A stretch of DNA of 64,000 nt from UBA4802 sp964509195 (GCA_964509195.1 CAZDWJ010000001.1:496001-560000), one strand, 5' to 3'; positions 34,074-44,372 are shown, numbered from the stretch's first letter. Notes: generated by a model not told the origin, from the sequence alone. A program made the numbers and translations.

Positions 34074-36797
34074 TTAAGCGTGAGTTCGCTGAAGCATAAG
34101 TTCCAGCTTGTATTTTTCTACAAAATATATACTTGACCCTAATAGCATTTCTTTCTGATTCAGATCGTTAAATACCAACTCGCCAATATAAAGATATACT
34201 GGAATCCCAATATTTTTGAGTTCCATAAGTTTTCGCTTTACACTGTATAATTCTTTAATTGTCATAAATCCAGAAGTGACATTATCAGGAAATATAAAAT
34301 TATAAAATATCTCATTCCCCATATGTCGGGCAACCTGAACACGAAGAGCTTTTGATTTTGTAAAATTGAGCAAATAATCCCCATGTATTTTGCCAGTTTC
34401 ATCAATGAGGCTGATGCCACCTCTGCGGTCAGCCTGAGCACTATAGCATATAATGCTGGACTCACTTTCCCTTGAACTGCTGGGCAATCGTTTGAGAACA
34501 TTAGTGCAAAATCCATATATGTGATATAAAAAGACATTCTTGATATTCTTTGGAGCAAAGAAAGTAAAAATATTTCCCTTTTCATTAATGATAGTAACCT
34601 GCAATCTGTCAGCATCCTCGATATAGCCTATGGTAATTCCTTTTTGAAGACGCTTGGTATAAAGCGCATGCAACACCTGGAGATGGAATGAATCGCCGCA
34701 AAATGTATAATGGGCCTCTATACCAGGCTTTAAAGTGAGTGTTGTTAGTACTTTTACAATATGATCAAATGCCTGTACTTCAATCATATTATTACGGAAT
34801 GCTGTAAAATATATACCTTCAAGTTCACCAATAAAACGGCTATGCGGGGTAGGGTTTTGTACTATAGCTTTATATGATTCCCTGAACAGCTGTATGAAAT
34901 TTTTACAAAAGCGTTTATGGGTGCCTGGGCTATTAATCAGGCAGTAATCATCAAATGGGAGTTTTAATTCCATCCCATCTTTAAGAATATTCTGCAATAT
35001 GTGGGTGATATCAATAATATTTGAGTACCGCTTAATGTACTGCTCGCCCCAGCTTGTTGAATATATATGGTACAATGAATCAAGGTGTTCGGCCGCTTCA
35101 TTGTTGAAATTGAGTATAATACATTGAAGCATGTTAAACGCTGGTTTCAGATAGTATTGTGTTTTGATTTTGCCTTTTTCCGAAAAAAATTGTGATAGCT
35201 GATTTAAAAGCTCAACAACCAGGTTCTGGTTTATTCGTACATACCCTGATTGAATATTGATACGTGTAACTGTGTGATCATACACATTATTAACAGTTAA
35301 CCACACCAAAAGCTTCACCAGATCGCTTTCTGTTCGTAATGTTGTTGTGGTAAATACATTTTTTTCGCTACGATTCCTTTTAAACAGGCGCCACTTTACT
35401 TCATGAATTCCTTCATTAATTGGTTCAATGTATAAGATGGGTTCAGCAGGAGTATCTTTGAATGTAATAAGTTTATCAATTTTATTTTCTTCAACGGAAA
35501 AGTGTGATTTGATTATTCTAGATAATAGCATAAAATCAGACTCAGATATCTGCTTCTTTAAATTAAGTGTATTGTATTGTGATGCGATCTTTTGATAACT
35601 TATGAGCATGAATTTTTTTACTGCATCCCAGAAATGCATTACTCGTTGAAATTCCCAATTGTCAAAATTATCCATGTCCTGGATAATTTTAATATTCCAG
35701 TTCCAGTCATGCACATATTTAAACATTACAGCAACTTTATAAGGGATATTCTTTTTGTCTTTTATTCCCACATATTTGGACAACTGCGGATCAATTTTAA
35801 AGTATAGATTTTGTTTAAGGATTTGTAATATAGCTGGATCGCCTAATGTCTGACTATAATAATCATATACTTCATCAAACATCAACAAATATGCATCAAG
35901 TATGGAATTAGTAAGCCTGCTGAGCAATACATGCATTTTAACTTTCTGGCTTAAAAGGGGAGAATCAGATTTACCAAATAGATATTTTTCAAGTACACCA
36001 ATCTTCAAGATAGATTTAAATGGATTACCTAGTGATTTAATGATCTGAAAAAGTGCAGCACCTAAAAAATCCTCTTTTGATATTTCATAAAGGTTGCCCA
36101 GGTCTATAAAGTCATCTCTTTTCATCTCATCAGGGATTTGACTGAACAGTGCATCATACTCATCATCTTTCACAAAACTGGGAACCACCCACCAGAAAGG
36201 AATTTTACCAGAAATGATGATGGAACTTCGGAAAAATTCATCTTTCAGTACAGCGCCAACAGTTGTTCCAAATGCTTCTTCCTCGTCTTCAGCAAAAATG
36301 TTGTTTTTAACACTTTCGATATCATTTATAAAAATGTGTACCGGCACTTCCAGTTCCTTTGAAGCCCATTCCTGTACTAAAACAACCTTCTTTTGGAAAT
36401 TATCAAAAGCTTCTTTTGATACTGTATTTTTATGAACACATGCCCAGTAATCAAGATCAGATTTTTTATTGTATGCAACGGTTCCAACGCTGCCCATCAC
36501 TGCAAACATTTTGATAAAATCGCCACGCTCAAAATCGTGAAAAGTAATTCCAGGATAGCGCCCATGCAGGAAGCGCCTAGTGTCTTCATCAAGTGTGAAG
36601 TTTTTAATCCCTAAAGGAACATCGCCTTCAACGTAGCCGGGCATTTTTTTATTGTTAATACACAAAAGGAAAGGGATGGTATTTACAATCCTGCGCATTG
36701 TAGGATTGGGAATCAACTGCTGAAACCGCTTAAACTTTTCATTGTTGAACGCAATGAACTTTTCCTTGTTTTCTGTGATTGTTTGCAGCAGGTCCAT
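34074..36797 (-). CDS. cyaA: Class I adenylate cyclase
   Basis: 907 aa. The N-terminal half closely follows the E. coli CyaA catalytic domain in order and spacing: PFLLCINNKKMPGYVEGDVPLGI, the nucleotidyltransferase motif MGSVGTVAYNKKSDLDYW (Gly102-Ser103, Asp114, Asp116), then LKDEFFRSSIIISGKIPFWW and DFIDLGNLYEISKEDFLGAALFQIIKS. The C-terminal half is more divergent and probably regulatory. It makes cAMP from ATP. Class I enzymes are best known from gammaproteobacteria. It lies 13 bp behind holA. Confidence 0.9.
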   Translation of the reverse strand: MDLLQTITENKEKFIAFNNEKFKRFQQLIPNPTMRRIVNTIPFLLCINNKKMPGYVEGDVPLGIKNFTLDEDTRRFLHGRYPGITFHDFERGDFIKMFAVMGSVGTVAYNKKSDLDYWACVHKNTVSKEAFDNFQKKVVLVQEWASKELEVPVHIFINDIESVKNNIFAEDEEEAFGTTVGAVLKDEFFRSSIIISGKIPFWWVVPSFVKDDEYDALFSQIPDEMKRDDFIDLGNLYEISKEDFLGAALFQIIKSLGNPFKSILKIGVLEKYLFGKSDSPLLSQKVKMHVLLSRLTNSILDAYLLMFDEVYDYYSQTLGDPAILQILKQNLYFKIDPQLSKYVGIKDKKNIPYKVAVMFKYVHDWNWNIKIIQDMDNFDNWEFQRVMHFWDAVKKFMLISYQKIASQYNTLNLKKQISESDFMLLSRIIKSHFSVEENKIDKLITFKDTPAEPILYIEPINEGIHEVKWRLFKRNRSEKNVFTTTTLRTESDLVKLLVWLTVNNVYDHTVTRINIQSGYVRINQNLVVELLNQLSQFFSEKGKIKTQYYLKPAFNMLQCIILNFNNEAAEHLDSLYHIYSTSWGEQYIKRYSNIIDITHILQNILKDGMELKLPFDDYCLINSPGTHKRFCKNFIQLFRESYKAIVQNPTPHSRFIGELEGIYFTAFRNNMIEVQAFDHIVKVLTTLTLKPGIEAHYTFCGDSFHLQVLHALYTKRLQKGITIGYIEDADRLQVTIINEKGNIFTFFAPKNIKNVFLYHIYGFCTNVLKRLPSSSRESESSIICYSAQADRRGGISLIDETGKIHGDYLLNFTKSKALRVQVARHMGNEIFYNFIFPDNVTSGFMTIKELYSVKRKLMELKNIGIPVYLYIGELVFNDLNQKEMLLGSSIYFVEKYKLELMLQRTHA

Positions 36798-36810
36798 GAG
36801 AACAATGCCA

Positions 36811-37818
36811 TCACATTGAAATTTGCAATAAAAGATCTGCTATAGGGTTGTCCTGGAAAAAAACCCCTGAACGATTACTTTTAAGCTGTATATCATATTT
36901 ATAGAGCATTGCAATTAATTTTCTGACTTTTTCAAGAGTATAAATAGATGCCTGTTTTGCAAACACTTTTTGTCTTTTTCCATATATCTTCAAGTCTTTC
37001 ATGAGTGTCTCAAACGATGTCCCCTCTGATGTTTTCAAATGGAATTCTTCTAATTTCTGTGCATGGTTGAATAAAAGTGATACAAGAAGAATTTGATTTA
37101 TACTCCGATCAATAACTTCTGAAAGCAGGTACCATGTGCGCGTATCGTTTAAAAAAAAACAATCAACAAATTCAAATTCTATTGCTTCCCTTTCATTCAC
37201 CACAAATCCTTCCAGAAATTCTCTGCTAATATCTGTAGTGCCGGAAAAAGATATATTGGTAAGAATATCATCGATTTCTTTAATACTATTTGCGGTTAAC
37301 TCAACAAGACACTCAGTCGCCTCCTGTGAAATAGATAATGACAAAGCTTTACACTTTTTCAGTATATATGATTTGCAGTTTTCTTCAAAAGGTTTGTAAA
37401 ATTGAATAGCAGGAATCTGTGCGTGAAGTAGCGATGGAAGTAAGGCAGGCAGTTTATTTTCCTGTGTATCAAAAATAACGTAGCAGGATTGAGGCAGGTG
37501 GGCAATACAGTCAAGTACCATAGTATGAATTTTTTTTGTGGCATTTACCAGCTCACAATGTTTGATTATATACAATCCAGTATCATCAAAAAGTGAAACC
37601 GATGCTATCGCAGAAAGAGCCTGCTCAAGCGCATCTTCGGCAAAATACGTTGTTATTTTGTAATCTTCAAACTTGTCTGATTTCCATAGTCTGGATGCTA
37701 TGAGTGCAATGGCTTCTTTTTTCTGGTTTTCATCATTTCCACAAAAGCAGTATATGTGCGATAGCTCTTTTTGAATAGCTATTTTCAGATCATTGAACGT
37801 AAGCGGTTTTGTAGCCAT
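36811..37818 (-). CDS. holA: DNA polymerase III delta subunit
   Basis: 335 aa. Clamp-loader subunit that opens the beta sliding clamp. The N-terminal AAA+-like region lacks Walker motifs, as expected for delta (HIYCFCGNDENQKKEAIALI). The central EIDDILTNISF and the C-terminal collar domain (YKYDIQLKSNRSGVFFQDNP) fit HolA. Its ATG is one base after the lptE TGA. The lptE-holA order is the same as in E. coli. Confidence 0.9.
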   Translation of the reverse strand: MATKPLTFNDLKIAIQKELSHIYCFCGNDENQKKEAIALIASRLWKSDKFEDYKITTYFAEDALEQALSAIASVSLFDDTGLYIIKHCELVNATKKIHTMVLDCIAHLPQSCYVIFDTQENKLPALLPSLLHAQIPAIQFYKPFEENCKSYILKKCKALSLSISQEATECLVELTANSIKEIDDILTNISFSGTTDISREFLEGFVVNEREAIEFEFVDCFFLNDTRTWYLLSEVIDRSINQILLVSLLFNHAQKLEEFHLKTSEGTSFETLMKDLKIYGKRQKVFAKQASIYTLEKVRKLIAMLYKYDIQLKSNRSGVFFQDNPIADLLLQISM

Positions 37819-37819
37819 A

Positions 37820-38392
37820 TCATTTTTTTCCTTTTTCTACTTCAGTTTTAAGCGATGTGTACCATCCGGTTTCAACCTGTAGAGCGATTCTAGAAGCTAA
37901 TGTCTGTTCCACTTCATCCTGTACCAAGTTAAAAGGTATAACAGGCGGCTCAATATCTGAAAATTCTTTAAATGCCTGTACTGTAATGTTGCGAAAAATA
38001 TAATGTCCGGTATGAACATTTATTAAGCTTATCACGGTAATGATTAGTAATCGCTTTTTTTTAATTATTCCTGCGCTGTCAATTACAATTGGCTGCACCT
38101 GAAATGATTGAATTATACCTGTGAGCAGTATGTCACTGGCATCTTGTGCCGGAGCTATCGCCAACCTGCCACCAGTTATGATTTTTTCGGATATTCGCTG
38201 TTGTATCTTTTTTTCATAGCCAGGGATTGCTGACTGATTGGCAAATGGCGCAATGTATAATTTATTAGCTGTGTAGGGTATAACAGGCTGGCCATTAATG
38301 GAAGCAACAATATTCTCCAGGCCTGCATTATCACTTGAAGCACATGATAGAAACAGTAATAATGCAACTATAACAGAATAATTTTTTTTCAT
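37820..38392 (-). CDS. lptE: LptE-like LPS-assembly lipoprotein
   Basis: 190 aa from ATG 38392. Signal with lipobox FLSC followed by ASS. The body (KLYIAPFANQSAIPGYEKKIQQRISEKIITGGRLAIAP, then LLTGIIQSFQVQPIVID) has the typical LptE two-helix, four-strand pattern. LptE plugs the LptD barrel that inserts LPS in the outer membrane. Sequence similarity within this family is weak, so the call leans on its position immediately upstream of holA. LptD is not in the window. Confidence 0.75.
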   Translation of the reverse strand: MKKNYSVIVALLLFLSCASSDNAGLENIVASINGQPVIPYTANKLYIAPFANQSAIPGYEKKIQQRISEKIITGGRLAIAPAQDASDILLTGIIQSFQVQPIVIDSAGIIKKKRLLIITVISLINVHTGHYIFRNITVQAFKEFSDIEPPVIPFNLVQDEVEQTLASRIALQVETGWYTSLKTEVEKGKK

Positions 38393-38462
38393 CTCACAAT
38401 AAAACACTTAAGTTTTAATAATAGCGTTCCGATTAAAGTATCAGATCATTTTACACTCCAGG

Positions 38463-38497
38463 GCCTCCCACTTTAACTAATGGTGTTTGTGGAAGGC
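38463..38497. other. Imperfect hairpin between GH13-GT5 fusion and lptE
   Basis: GCCTCCCAC (38463-38471) pairs with GTGGAAGGC (38489-38497), one mismatch, 17-nt loop. It is followed by a T-rich run only on the plus strand, whereas the flanking genes are on the minus strand, so it is not a normal terminator for them. Confidence 0.35.
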
Positions 38498-38506
38498 TCT
38501 TTTATT

Positions 38507-41500
38507 TTATACCACTCTTACAATTTCCTTATGAGAATACAATGCATTAATATATTCTTTTGCTGGTTTGTCCCAGTAATATACTGACTGCATGGCATTC
38601 TGGCGTGCCAGTGCTTTTATTGTATCATCACTGTTACGGAAAAATTCAGCGCAGCGGTGCATTGCATCGTAAAAAGATGAAGGCGTAAAATCGGAAAATA
38701 AAAATCCATTGCCTTCTACAGATGAATCTCTAACCCGTAGTGGTATGATTGTATCACGTAAGCCGCCTGTTGCACGTGCAACAACAAGGCATCCACATGC
38801 CAATGCCTCTAACTGGGATATGCCGCCCGGTTCATGTAGTGATGGCATCAAAAACACATCACTGCATAAAAGTGGCACGCTGATATCCTGAAATCCTAAA
38901 TTAACATGGACATTCTTTGGATAATACCCCTGCAGGTGAAGTAGTCCTGTGGCAAGTTCACTCCCACGCTGATCACCCCACGCTACTGCACCACCGATGA
39001 CTCCCTGATATCCCAACGTAGTGAATATTCCGTATGAAGCATCTAACAAAAGCTGAAACCCTTTCTGCTCTGCTATACGGTGAATCATGGAAAATAAAAT
39101 TACATCAGGATCAATTGTAAAGCCCATTCTATATTGCAAACAGAGTTTGTTCCTGATATGGGTTACATACTCTCTTCTCAATGGATCTGCAATCTTTTCA
39201 CAATTCCGGATGCCTTCAAGTATTTCCGGGTAGCGCATTTTTATTTTTTGGTAGATTGGTGCACTAGATTTTACCTGTTCAATCATTTTTGAATAATACT
39301 CATCAACAAATCCTGAATTGTGAAACCGCATAAGTATCCTGTTTTTAAAATCAACTCCCAGCGCATTGCTTATCCCAATGACATTGTGTAAGATTTTTTC
39401 AAGACCATCACATGCTTTTTCTATTTGTTTTGCATACGAAGGGCTTACAGTGACAACCCTGTCAGCAAAACGAATGCCAGTTGCCATGCAGTTTATTTTT
39501 TTATAATCATTAGGATCAGAAAAATCATTAAAGCGCCAGTGAGGTAGATTGAATAAAGAGAACAAATCCTTGCCATCCTCATACCGGTGGTATGAATCAA
39601 AGTACTGCCAGCCGCCGTTATGTATGATATGGAAGAAAGATGTTCTCTTAAAATTTGGGTTGTCATAGTATACGTGGTCGCTGCGGACAATACCATTAAA
39701 GATGCCGGTATATGCATCGTTGGTTATGACAAAAAGAGGGTACAGACCAAAAGTGGTAATAAGTTCGGCAGTAGCACGGGCAAATGCAATACGCCGCCGC
39801 AGCTTCTCCTGCCCTGTGTATCCCCAGTATAATCCATCAAAGAACTCATGGTGATCTAGAAGGTAATAATGAATGCCATCAACCTGTGCATAGTGAACGC
39901 CCGCTTCATAGGTTGCATTTTCTATCATAAAACGAACATTTTTACCAGTGTACTGTACATTGTATTTATTTATGGCATTGTTCATTTTTTCCATGGCTTT
40001 TTCATCACCATGGCGGTATTTGGGTGTTATTACTATGACTTCTTCCCCTAAACTTACAAGCTCACGCGGCAGTTCATATACAACGTTTGCAAGTCCACCG
40101 CTTTTAGAAAATGGTTCTGCTTCGGCTGATATAAATATGATGGGACCGCGTCTGTTATGAAACTGTATGCTCTTGCCTAAATCTGATATATTGGTGTCAT
40201 CATGCGATGCAAGATCTTCAATTAGCTGTAAGATTTCTTTGCCGGTTTTGAATCCAAATTTAAACATGTAAAAGAGAACTCGTTTAAAACCTATCTCAAT
40301 GAAGTTTTTGTGCTGCGGATAAAATTGCGCAATAATGTGGTTCTTTATAAATGAAATAAAGGCTTCAAATGTTGAAGAGTGTGCAATCGTTTCAAGGAAC
40401 ATGAAATTAGATTTAAAATTTTCCGGGTTACTGATTGAATATAACCTGAATAATGAATCGCGAAGAAAATCGTTATATAGTGGTGTAATGTCTAAAACGG
40501 GTTCTAATTTTAAAAGTTTTATTCTGTCAGTGTATGATACTACTGTGTAAATCTTTGAAGACTTGAGTTCCTTTCCAGTATAGTAGCTGAAGTGTTTGGT
40601 GATAGGTGAATATACAGGGTCAACCACTTTAAAAAAAGCATCATCAGCAATGGGTAGCCGCGGATTATCAAACTGCAATGCTACATTTTGAGAGCTATCG
40701 GCAAAATTAAAAACACCAATCCATATTGTATGTTCAGTAAATTTGATTGATGCAGCTACCAGATGATTGTTTGCCCAGATGAGATATCCTTTGCCTTTAT
40801 TGTTGCGATGAAAGCGATACCATTGACGGTAAAATGACTCTAAACTACGGTGTGCCACATATTCAAACTGATTCCAGTTTACATAGATGTTGTCAAGGTA
40901 TACCTTCCAGCTTTCGCCCTCAGCACTTCCTTCATAATCCATTATGATATTATTCATAAAGATGGTAAGACCAATGGCAGCTCTAAGGCCCCTGTGACCA
41001 AACGTATTGAGTGCACGCCGCTCATCATGGTTGCCCAGTATGCCTAAAAGCTCGGTACCTGGGGGCAAAGCGTATGGCAGATAGTTATCGTAAAAATGGT
41101 ACACCTCGCGAACATCGGTAGTACCATGAATTATACCTTCACAAATCTTGAAAAGGGCAGAATTGTAGGGAATAATTCCACTGCGGGTAAGATAGCGCTC
41201 ATGGCCCCAGTAACATTCAGCTAAGTGCACAAAAAATGTTTTTTTCTTTTCCTTTAACTTTTGTACTACTCGGCTCATTAAAAGATAATGGAAGGGGATA
41301 GCAATCTGATCCCTGCAGGCACTGTCAAAATAGCCGGTGGTGATGAAATGCCCGTCTTCCCTATCATTAACAATAATTTCACCTTCAACAAGTGATTCCA
41401 GTGAACGGTACTGCCCCCATACAAAGGGATAATTGTTCTTTTTCATCATAATGGGGACAGCATGGGCTGAATCAAAGCGAATGCCATCAATGTCATATTT

Positions 41501-43348
41501 TTCTATTAATGTGCACACACTATTGATAAGCCATTCCCACACTTCCAGTTTGCGGTAGTTTAATAGCTTACCATCATTCCAGCTTCCGTATCTTCCATCG
41601 GTTGAAGCGCGAATGACTAAGTTGCCGCTGTCGTCATAGCATTTAACTGCGTACTCATCAGGAAGCTCTGTACTGCGGCGGTTAATATGAGGTACGACGT
41701 CGATGATGATTTTGATATCCATTGCATGAGCTTTAGCTACAAGCTCTGTAAACTCCTGCTCACCACCTAAAAATTCTTCTATCTCTACTAAGCTTACAGG
41801 CGAAAACGGTGAAGGCGAAGTTGCCTCAGGTGCCCAGTCTTCACGGTTTGTCCCGCGCTTTTGAACACCTAAAAGATACAGGGCAGTAATGTGGTAGCGT
41901 TCCTTAAGATCCTCAAGGTGTGCAGTTATATCGCTCAAACGTCCTAACCGTATAACTTCACCATGCTCATTGTATACCAGGCCAGGATGCTCCTCATCCA
42001 TCCAGTAGATGCGTGTGTGGCCGTGTATATCAGGAAATATTTCAAGAACAATTTCGCCACGGACATCAGGGATAACATTTATTCTGCCACTGCACCCTTC
42101 GTATGGTACCCACTGTGAGCGTTTTTTCCTTTTCCTGTATACAAGATAGTCGTAATGACCCAGTTCATTAAATGTATACTGAGCAGTATACACACCCTTT
42201 GCTTCATTATAGAATAGTTCAATGTCAGTATATGCAATATCCTGTTCAAGAGGAAATGGATTGGTGCCTGCATGTGAGAAAATACGTACAAAGTAATTTC
42301 CTTCATCAGGTATGGAAAATTCAAAAGTATATTCACTGCCTGCAGCACAGTTGATAAATGATGTGGCCAGTGGTGCATCAAACTCTTTTGGAGCAAAGAT
42401 TCGCTCCAGTAGTATGTTTGCATTATTGCGGATTTCATGAATATCATGACCTGATGCTGCAACCAGAAGGCGAACAATTTCGCGCAGTGAATTAAAATCA
42501 TACCCTTTTTTATAGCGTCGTGCCAATCGCTCGAGTGAACGGATTGCCTTCAAGTTTTTTTCAAAATCAAAGCTGCCATCTTCATGACGGGCATTAAGCA
42601 TCATTAAAAAGCTTTCACGGTTGCGAGCAGTGAAAGGTCTTATTTTTTTTCTTTCAGGTATTTCTTTAAATTCAACTTCTGATATTGTTGCTATGCGGAT
42701 GACTTCATCAAGCAGTTCATTCAAAGCACGTGATACGTGGGGAGGATATACCTCAATATGAGAGTACCCTGTTTCTATAGCGCGCTCTTCTACTTTTAAG
42801 AGCCAATAGAATGCTTTTTCAAACTTTTGTTCTTTGTCTAAGGTAAGTACATTAAAAATATTTAATCCTAAATAAATGGTGGGGATTTCAGTCCATTGGG
42901 GGCCCTGACCAACGTGTGATAAAACAGCACTCTCATGTGATATATAGAATAAAGTGGGCCAGGCAGGCCTTTCTTTTATCAAAACAAAACGTCGAGTTGC
43001 AATAGAAGTAAAATCACCTTTAGCAATAACAACATGGATTTTAGTTATAGCATCTAATATTCTATCCTGCAACCGAATATCAGAAATAATTTTCTCTCTT
43101 GACTGAGGACTGTCGGTAATTGCATTTATTGCGTCATTGCGAAGAGTACTGAAAGAATCTTTTAGTGTTGCAGGATCCGCTCCCTTTTGCAATGCATCAA
43201 TAATATCTGAACTTATGACAAAAGGGAATGCTCTAAGCTCCTCAAAAGATTTTCGTATTTCCTCTTTTACCCTTTCATCAGATAATTTTTCCTCATCATT
43301 GAGAGTGAATCTGCACAGGCTACTCTGGGTAGAAACTTTCTTGAGCAT
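38507..43348 (-). CDS. GH13 glucan-active domain fused to glycogen synthase (GT5)
   Basis: 1613 aa continuous frame. Residues 1-330 are helical and unassigned. An E-set/CBM-like region lies at about 335-425. The GH13 barrel spans about 430-950, with nucleophile Asp626 (GIRFDSAHA), acid/base Glu711 (HLAECYWG) and Asp775 (GNHDE). A helical linker runs to about 1065. The GT5 glycogen synthase domain spans 1069-1613, with Lys1082 in SKSGGL, Arg1424/Lys1429 in HRIAEQKG and the E-x7-E pair Glu1506/Glu1514 (EPGGISQLE). All predicted catalytic residues are present in both halves. The GT5 part would extend alpha-1,4-glucan from ADP-glucose (GlgC at 4945). The GH13 reaction could be transfer, branching or hydrolysis. 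Confidence 0.9.
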   Translation of the reverse strand: MLKKVSTQSSLCRFTLNDEEKLSDERVKEEIRKSFEELRAFPFVISSDIIDALQKGADPATLKDSFSTLRNDAINAITDSPQSREKIISDIRLQDRILDAITKIHVVIAKGDFTSIATRRFVLIKERPAWPTLFYISHESAVLSHVGQGPQWTEIPTIYLGLNIFNVLTLDKEQKFEKAFYWLLKVEERAIETGYSHIEVYPPHVSRALNELLDEVIRIATISEVEFKEIPERKKIRPFTARNRESFLMMLNARHEDGSFDFEKNLKAIRSLERLARRYKKGYDFNSLREIVRLLVAASGHDIHEIRNNANILLERIFAPKEFDAPLATSFINCAAGSEYTFEFSIPDEGNYFVRIFSHAGTNPFPLEQDIAYTDIELFYNEAKGVYTAQYTFNELGHYDYLVYRKRKKRSQWVPYEGCSGRINVIPDVRGEIVLEIFPDIHGHTRIYWMDEEHPGLVYNEHGEVIRLGRLSDITAHLEDLKERYHITALYLLGVQKRGTNREDWAPEATSPSPFSPVSLVEIEEFLGGEQEFTELVAKAHAMDIKIIIDVVPHINRRSTELPDEYAVKCYDDSGNLVIRASTDGRYGSWNDGKLLNYRKLEVWEWLINSVCTLIEKYDIDGIRFDSAHAVPIMMKKNNYPFVWGQYRSLESLVEGEIIVNDREDGHFITTGYFDSACRDQIAIPFHYLLMSRVVQKLKEKKKTFFVHLAECYWGHERYLTRSGIIPYNSALFKICEGIIHGTTDVREVYHFYDNYLPYALPPGTELLGILGNHDERRALNTFGHRGLRAAIGLTIFMNNIIMDYEGSAEGESWKVYLDNIYVNWNQFEYVAHRSLESFYRQWYRFHRNNKGKGYLIWANNHLVAASIKFTEHTIWIGVFNFADSSQNVALQFDNPRLPIADDAFFKVVDPVYSPITKHFSYYTGKELKSSKIYTVVSYTDRIKLLKLEPVLDITPLYNDFLRDSLFRLYSISNPENFKSNFMFLETIAHSSTFEAFISFIKNHIIAQFYPQHKNFIEIGFKRVLFYMFKFGFKTGKEILQLIEDLASHDDTNISDLGKSIQFHNRRGPIIFISAEAEPFSKSGGLANVVYELPRELVSLGEEVIVITPKYRHGDEKAMEKMNNAINKYNVQYTGKNVRFMIENATYEAGVHYAQVDGIHYYLLDHHEFFDGLYWGYTGQEKLRRRIAFARATAELITTFGLYPLFVITNDAYTGIFNGIVRSDHVYYDNPNFKRTSFFHIIHNGGWQYFDSYHRYEDGKDLFSLFNLPHWRFNDFSDPNDYKKINCMATGIRFADRVVTVSPSYAKQIEKACDGLEKILHNVIGISNALGVDFKNRILMRFHNSGFVDEYYSKMIEQVKSSAPIYQKIKMRYPEILEGIRNCEKIADPLRREYVTHIRNKLCLQYRMGFTIDPDVILFSMIHRIAEQKGFQLLLDASYGIFTTLGYQGVIGGAVAWGDQRGSELATGLLHLQGYYPKNVHVNLGFQDISVPLLCSDVFLMPSLHEPGGISQLEALACGCLVVARATGGLRDTIIPLRVRDSSVEGNGFLFSDFTPSSFYDAMHRCAEFFRNSDDTIKALARQNAMQSVYYWDKPAKEYINALYSHKEIVRVV

Positions 43349-43371
43349 AATTCAAAGCCTTATTTATAATA

Positions 43372-44112
43372 TCATTCTGAAAGCATTTTTAACACAGGAT
43401 ATTTGCCATTATACACTCCTAAAGGAGTAAAATCAACAGAGATATTCTTCCTATCATCTATTGATTTTTTAACAACAGAGATCTTTTCTTTTGGGACAAA
43501 TACAAGTACTGTATTATCTGTATCAAACTGCATTAAACAGAGCTTGTATTCTGATAATCCATACACAAGCAGTGATGGAGGAATTTTGTAAAACCTCAGC
43601 GGTTTCATATTATTTGTAAAGGATTGGCCCTGCAATAATGGATATTGCTGTAATAACTGGGCAAATGTTGCAGATTGCTTTTCAAGAATAAATTCTTCTT
43701 CAACAGTTGCTGGAACCTGTTTTGATTCGGTTGCGCCTTTTGGAGTGATAGTTGCTGTTTTTGTTTTGAGTATGTAAAAACTCTGAATAATATACCCACT
43801 TCGCATTCTTTTCTGTGCTTCTTCGGTACACATGGTGACAGGGACAATCACATTTCCACCTTTACTGCGGGCAATCTGTTTAGCTTTTTCAATACGTATG
43901 GGTAATGATACTCCGCCAATATCAGCAATGCCTATCTCATCAAACTCATTTTTATCAACTGTGAGTAATACCTGAACATCAGTATTTTCAGCAAGTGCAG
44001 GATATTCTTCTCCCGTTTTTACAAACTCAACTGATGTACATGTCATAAATGTTAATACTGTAGTACATAAAAAAATGAAAAAAACGGATTGTTTAGACAG
44101 TTTTATCTTCAT
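43372..44112 (-). CDS. Uncharacterised lipoprotein, 246 aa
   Basis: Signal peptide with a lipobox-like FMTC followed by TS (Cys25). GAGGA precedes ATG 44112. The mature part is mixed alpha/beta with no recognised domain; the segment GVSLPIRIEKAKQIARSKGGNVIVP resembles lipoprotein domains of the DUF4156/YajI type only loosely. It ends 23 bp before the GH13-glycogen synthase gene and may be co-transcribed. No function is proposed. Confidence 0.65.
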   Translation of the reverse strand: MKIKLSKQSVFFIFLCTTVLTFMTCTSVEFVKTGEEYPALAENTDVQVLLTVDKNEFDEIGIADIGGVSLPIRIEKAKQIARSKGGNVIVPVTMCTEEAQKRMRSGYIIQSFYILKTKTATITPKGATESKQVPATVEEEFILEKQSATFAQLLQQYPLLQGQSFTNNMKPLRFYKIPPSLLVYGLSEYKLCLMQFDTDNTVLVFVPKEKISVVKKSIDDRKNISVDFTPLGVYNGKYPVLKMLSE

Positions 44113-44372
44113 GATTATTCCTCATGTATTATTTTGTAAATATATGGTCATAGCATTATCTTCATGGTTAAAACAAATACATACCACTGCTAAAAGAAAG
44201 AATTTTGTTAACTCATTATTACTTTGAGTATTCTGTAATATTTTTGATTTAGTCAATTTAAAAATTTAAAAAATGAGTCAAATTATCAACTATATCAAAA
44301 TTTTATCCAAATACATTATGATTTCACACTAATGAAGTTTTTTGGTATTTTAGATATTGTTATGTTTTTTAT

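Noticed and set aside
38463..38497. Hairpin as terminator of the GH13-glycogen synthase gene
   Set aside because: The T-rich run follows only on the plus strand, while the gene is on the minus strand; kept only as a low-confidence structure.
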